Shown here piece by piece: positions 62,201 to 64,000 of a DNA stretch of 64,000 nt. The position numbers were made by a program, and so were the translations under genes. The notes under the pieces are model-generated. The model saw nothing but the letters and a program-made list of their open reading frames with translations. It was not told where the DNA came from and made no database searches. The stretch is from Adiantum capillus-veneris (Eukaryota; Streptophyta; Polypodiopsida; Polypodiales; Pteridaceae), in contig CM043963.1 in NCBI GenBank assembly GCA_014529385.2, positions 95,122,412-95,186,411 on the forward strand. The letters are read 5' to 3'. Positions within the stretch are counted from its first letter, which is position 1. Each line of letters begins with the position of its first letter.

Positions 62201-63413
62201 AATGTAAAGTTTCCTTGTGCACAATGGATATGGGCCTTATTTTGCTTTAACCAATCCATCCCTAGTATCCCATCAAAGAATCCTAAGGGTAGGGTTCGGA
62301 ATTGGGTAGAAGTTGGGTGTCCCCCTAAATCGAAGTCAATTTTGCCTACAGAGCGTTGAGATACTACCTCCTTGCCGTTTGCTAACTCGACAACTAGCTT
62401 ACTTGACGGATACTTATCTAGCTTAAGCTTTCTCATGCATCTGGGTGAAAGAAATGAAAGAGTACTGCCACAATCTATAAGGAAGTTAACTTGTTCACCT
62501 CTGAGAGATCCTGGCGTATGAATGACTGCGTATTGCTCGCAACCATTGGGATTGTCAATTGTAGCATGTAGGGTTGCTCTCTCCACTGCTTCATCACCCA
62601 CAGTTGGTTGAACTACTGCGGCATTCACTCTGGCGATAGCTCCACGCCCTCGCCCTCTGTTCATTCTTCCGCGTCCTCCTCTTCCATTAGCTTGGCCATG
62701 CCCACGGGTATTCAAGGGTATGGCATTGGCGTTGGTTGCATGAATGTTCCTGGGGCAATTGGATCTGTAGTGTCCATGCTCGCCGCAACCATAGCATCGA
62801 ACATCAGGGAACTCCATGGTGGTAGTGGTAGCCACAATAGGGCGCTGGTTATAGGTTTGGTTGGCTGGTCTGTTGTCCCAAGAAGTGTTCCTTGCCCTCT
62901 TTGCCCAATGATTCCTCCTATTCTGATTAGCCTTTTGTACTTCGAGAGCTAGAGGTTTAGCCCTCAACAAGGCATCCTGTAGAGTTGATGGCCTGAGAGC
63001 CTCCAGCCGAGTGTTCAAGGGATCGATTAGTCCTTGACAAAACCTTGCCACCTGTTGTTCCAAGGTCATCTTAGGAGAATATCTCCGAAGAGTGACAAAC
63101 CTTGCATAGTATTCTTCGACCGTTGAATTCAGCTGCCGAAGTGAAAAGAACTCATTCATTCTCAAGGTCCTATAGGCAGGTGGTAAATAATGTCCCATTA
63201 TCGCAGCTTTGATGTCTTCCCAAGATTGGGAAGATCCTTTAATGTCCAGGTCTCTGCAATGTTGCTTCCACCATATCTTGGCATCGCCAGTCAAGCGGAA
63301 CATCGCAAGCATGGTCTGATTTACGGGTTGGGTTCCCGCAGCTTCGAAGTAATCGTCCATGGCTTCCATCCATACTTCCGCATCTCTCTCCACATTTGCC
63401 CCCTTGCCCTTAA
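56650..63413 (-). mobile_element. Ty3/gypsy chromovirus, nearly whole coding part
   Basis: On the minus strand: gag capsid (about 62900-63400, [17 protein letters not shown]), CCHC knuckle ([14 protein letters not shown], about 62755-62800), protease ([15 protein letters not shown] and [11 protein letters not shown], about 62250-62500), reverse transcriptase ([18 protein letters not shown] and [12 protein letters not shown], about 61200-61860), RNase H (ATDASKSALGG and TDHKSLKWIF, about 60700-61050), integrase (HH-CC finger about 60350-60500, MDFVTGLP, SDRDAKFTS, HPQTDGQTERVN to about 59850) and a chromodomain (VLETRERKLRNKTITEHLVK, about 59260-59420). A polypurine tract (59205-59213) and the 3' LTR follow. 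The coding part looks almost whole, with about three breaks. The gag start is interrupted by the TIR transposon at 63414, and the 5' LTR is outside the window. Confidence 0.93.
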
Positions 63414-64000
63414 CACTAGGTTGATAATGGGACACTTTTATGTCCTGGGACACTTTTATGTCCCGTTAAGTGACCATTTTCCTTGAATTATGTCAAGAGT
63501 TTCAAAATGGATTTTGAGGTGCTATCTATCTAGAAAGTTGTCTCATGAGCTGAAAAAAACTCGACATTTTTTTGGAATATCAATTCCATCTTTAACCTTG
63601 TCCTTGCACAACATTTCACAACCTAAACTGTGTGAAAAAACGGGTCCTGTTTTTGGCTTTTTTAAACTTTTTGCAACTATACCACTCTAGAATTCATGTT
63701 TGTGAGGTCTATAATGCTAGAGAACTATCTTTAGTAGTCCTCAACATGTCCTGATGCTTCTAGGGAGAAATAAATGTTAAAGTTGTAAGTTATGACCAAA
63801 TTACAAAAATTGTCAACTCCTGTTTTTTAGCCAATTTTAGCTCTTCTATGATTTTTTTGGTGACTTTCATGATATCCAAATGCAGTTTTGCTTTTCTATG
63901 TCGCATATTGTAACACAAAGCTAATATTCCTTGAGTTTTGGGGCACCTAATACCCTATTTTTCATAGTAGACAACGATGGTTGATTTTTTCAATTATAGA
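63414..64000. mobile_element. Non-coding TIR DNA transposon, copy 2 (runs off the window)
   Basis: It starts CACTAGGTTGATAATGGG after TTAA (63410-63413). It differs from copy 1 by one base in the TIR and an 18 bp tandem duplication of the GGACACTTTTATGTCC palindrome. From about 63465 to the window end it appears identical to 12824-13360. It is inserted in the gag region of the chromovirus, so it moved after that element did. Confidence 0.92.

Overview
The window looks like nuclear DNA from a large, repeat-rich plant genome. The evidence is GT-AG introns, plant-type Ty1/copia and chromodomain Ty3/gypsy elements, a plant CACTA transposase pair, a PPR-gene fragment, a SWIB-domain remnant and many long (GA/TC)n microsatellites. 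The PPR fragment and one Ty3 lineage that I associate with fungi and seed-free plants lean towards a fern, lycophyte or bryophyte, but this is an inference and I cannot name a species. No clearly intact, recognised host gene is present.

Layout. 1-3534: a minus-strand Copia element whose far end lies outside the window. 3.5-9.5 kb: microsatellites, two hairpins and an old duplicated segment, with no gene I recognise. 9.5-11.5 kb: the best host-gene candidate, with a TATA/CCAAT signal, an exact 4 x 65 bp tandem repeat in the leader, two exons, and weak resemblance to a BAH domain followed by a ubiquitin-like stretch. 12.8-14.1 kb: a 1.3 kb non-coding terminal-inverted-repeat transposon. 14.7-15.8 kb: a LINE fragment and a SWIB pseudogene. 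16.5-20.3 kb: a short Copia derivative with both LTRs and a 5 bp target duplication. 20.3-24.2 kb: a 40 bp inverted repeat, a likely solo LTR and dense microsatellites. 24.2-40.8 kb: AT-rich DNA dominated by a diverged inverted duplication (about 26.5-29.4 and 37.9-40.8 kb) carrying a ~150 bp tandem array, with an old gag-bearing retroelement between the arms.

40.8-64 kb is a nest of elements. A CACTA transposon (to 47,760) carries a TNP2-type transposase on the minus strand and a second, TNPA-like gene on the plus strand, transcribed divergently; an array of perfect hairpin units lies in the intron of the second gene. It sits in an old Ty3 element (47.8-56.3 kb). A gag-bearing LTR element (48,698-54,874) is inserted in the same Ty3 element and is itself split by a ~2.75 kb LTR of a third family. 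That LTR also bounds a nearly whole chromovirus (56.65-63.4 kb, minus strand), whose gag is interrupted by a second, near-identical copy of the 1.3 kb inverted-repeat transposon.

The most novel items are the two near-identical copies of the non-coding TIR element flanked by TTAA, the hairpin array with paired CCAAT boxes inside the CACTA gene, the divergent CACTA gene arrangement with a motif shared by promoter and terminus, the two gag-only LTR elements, and the inverted duplication.
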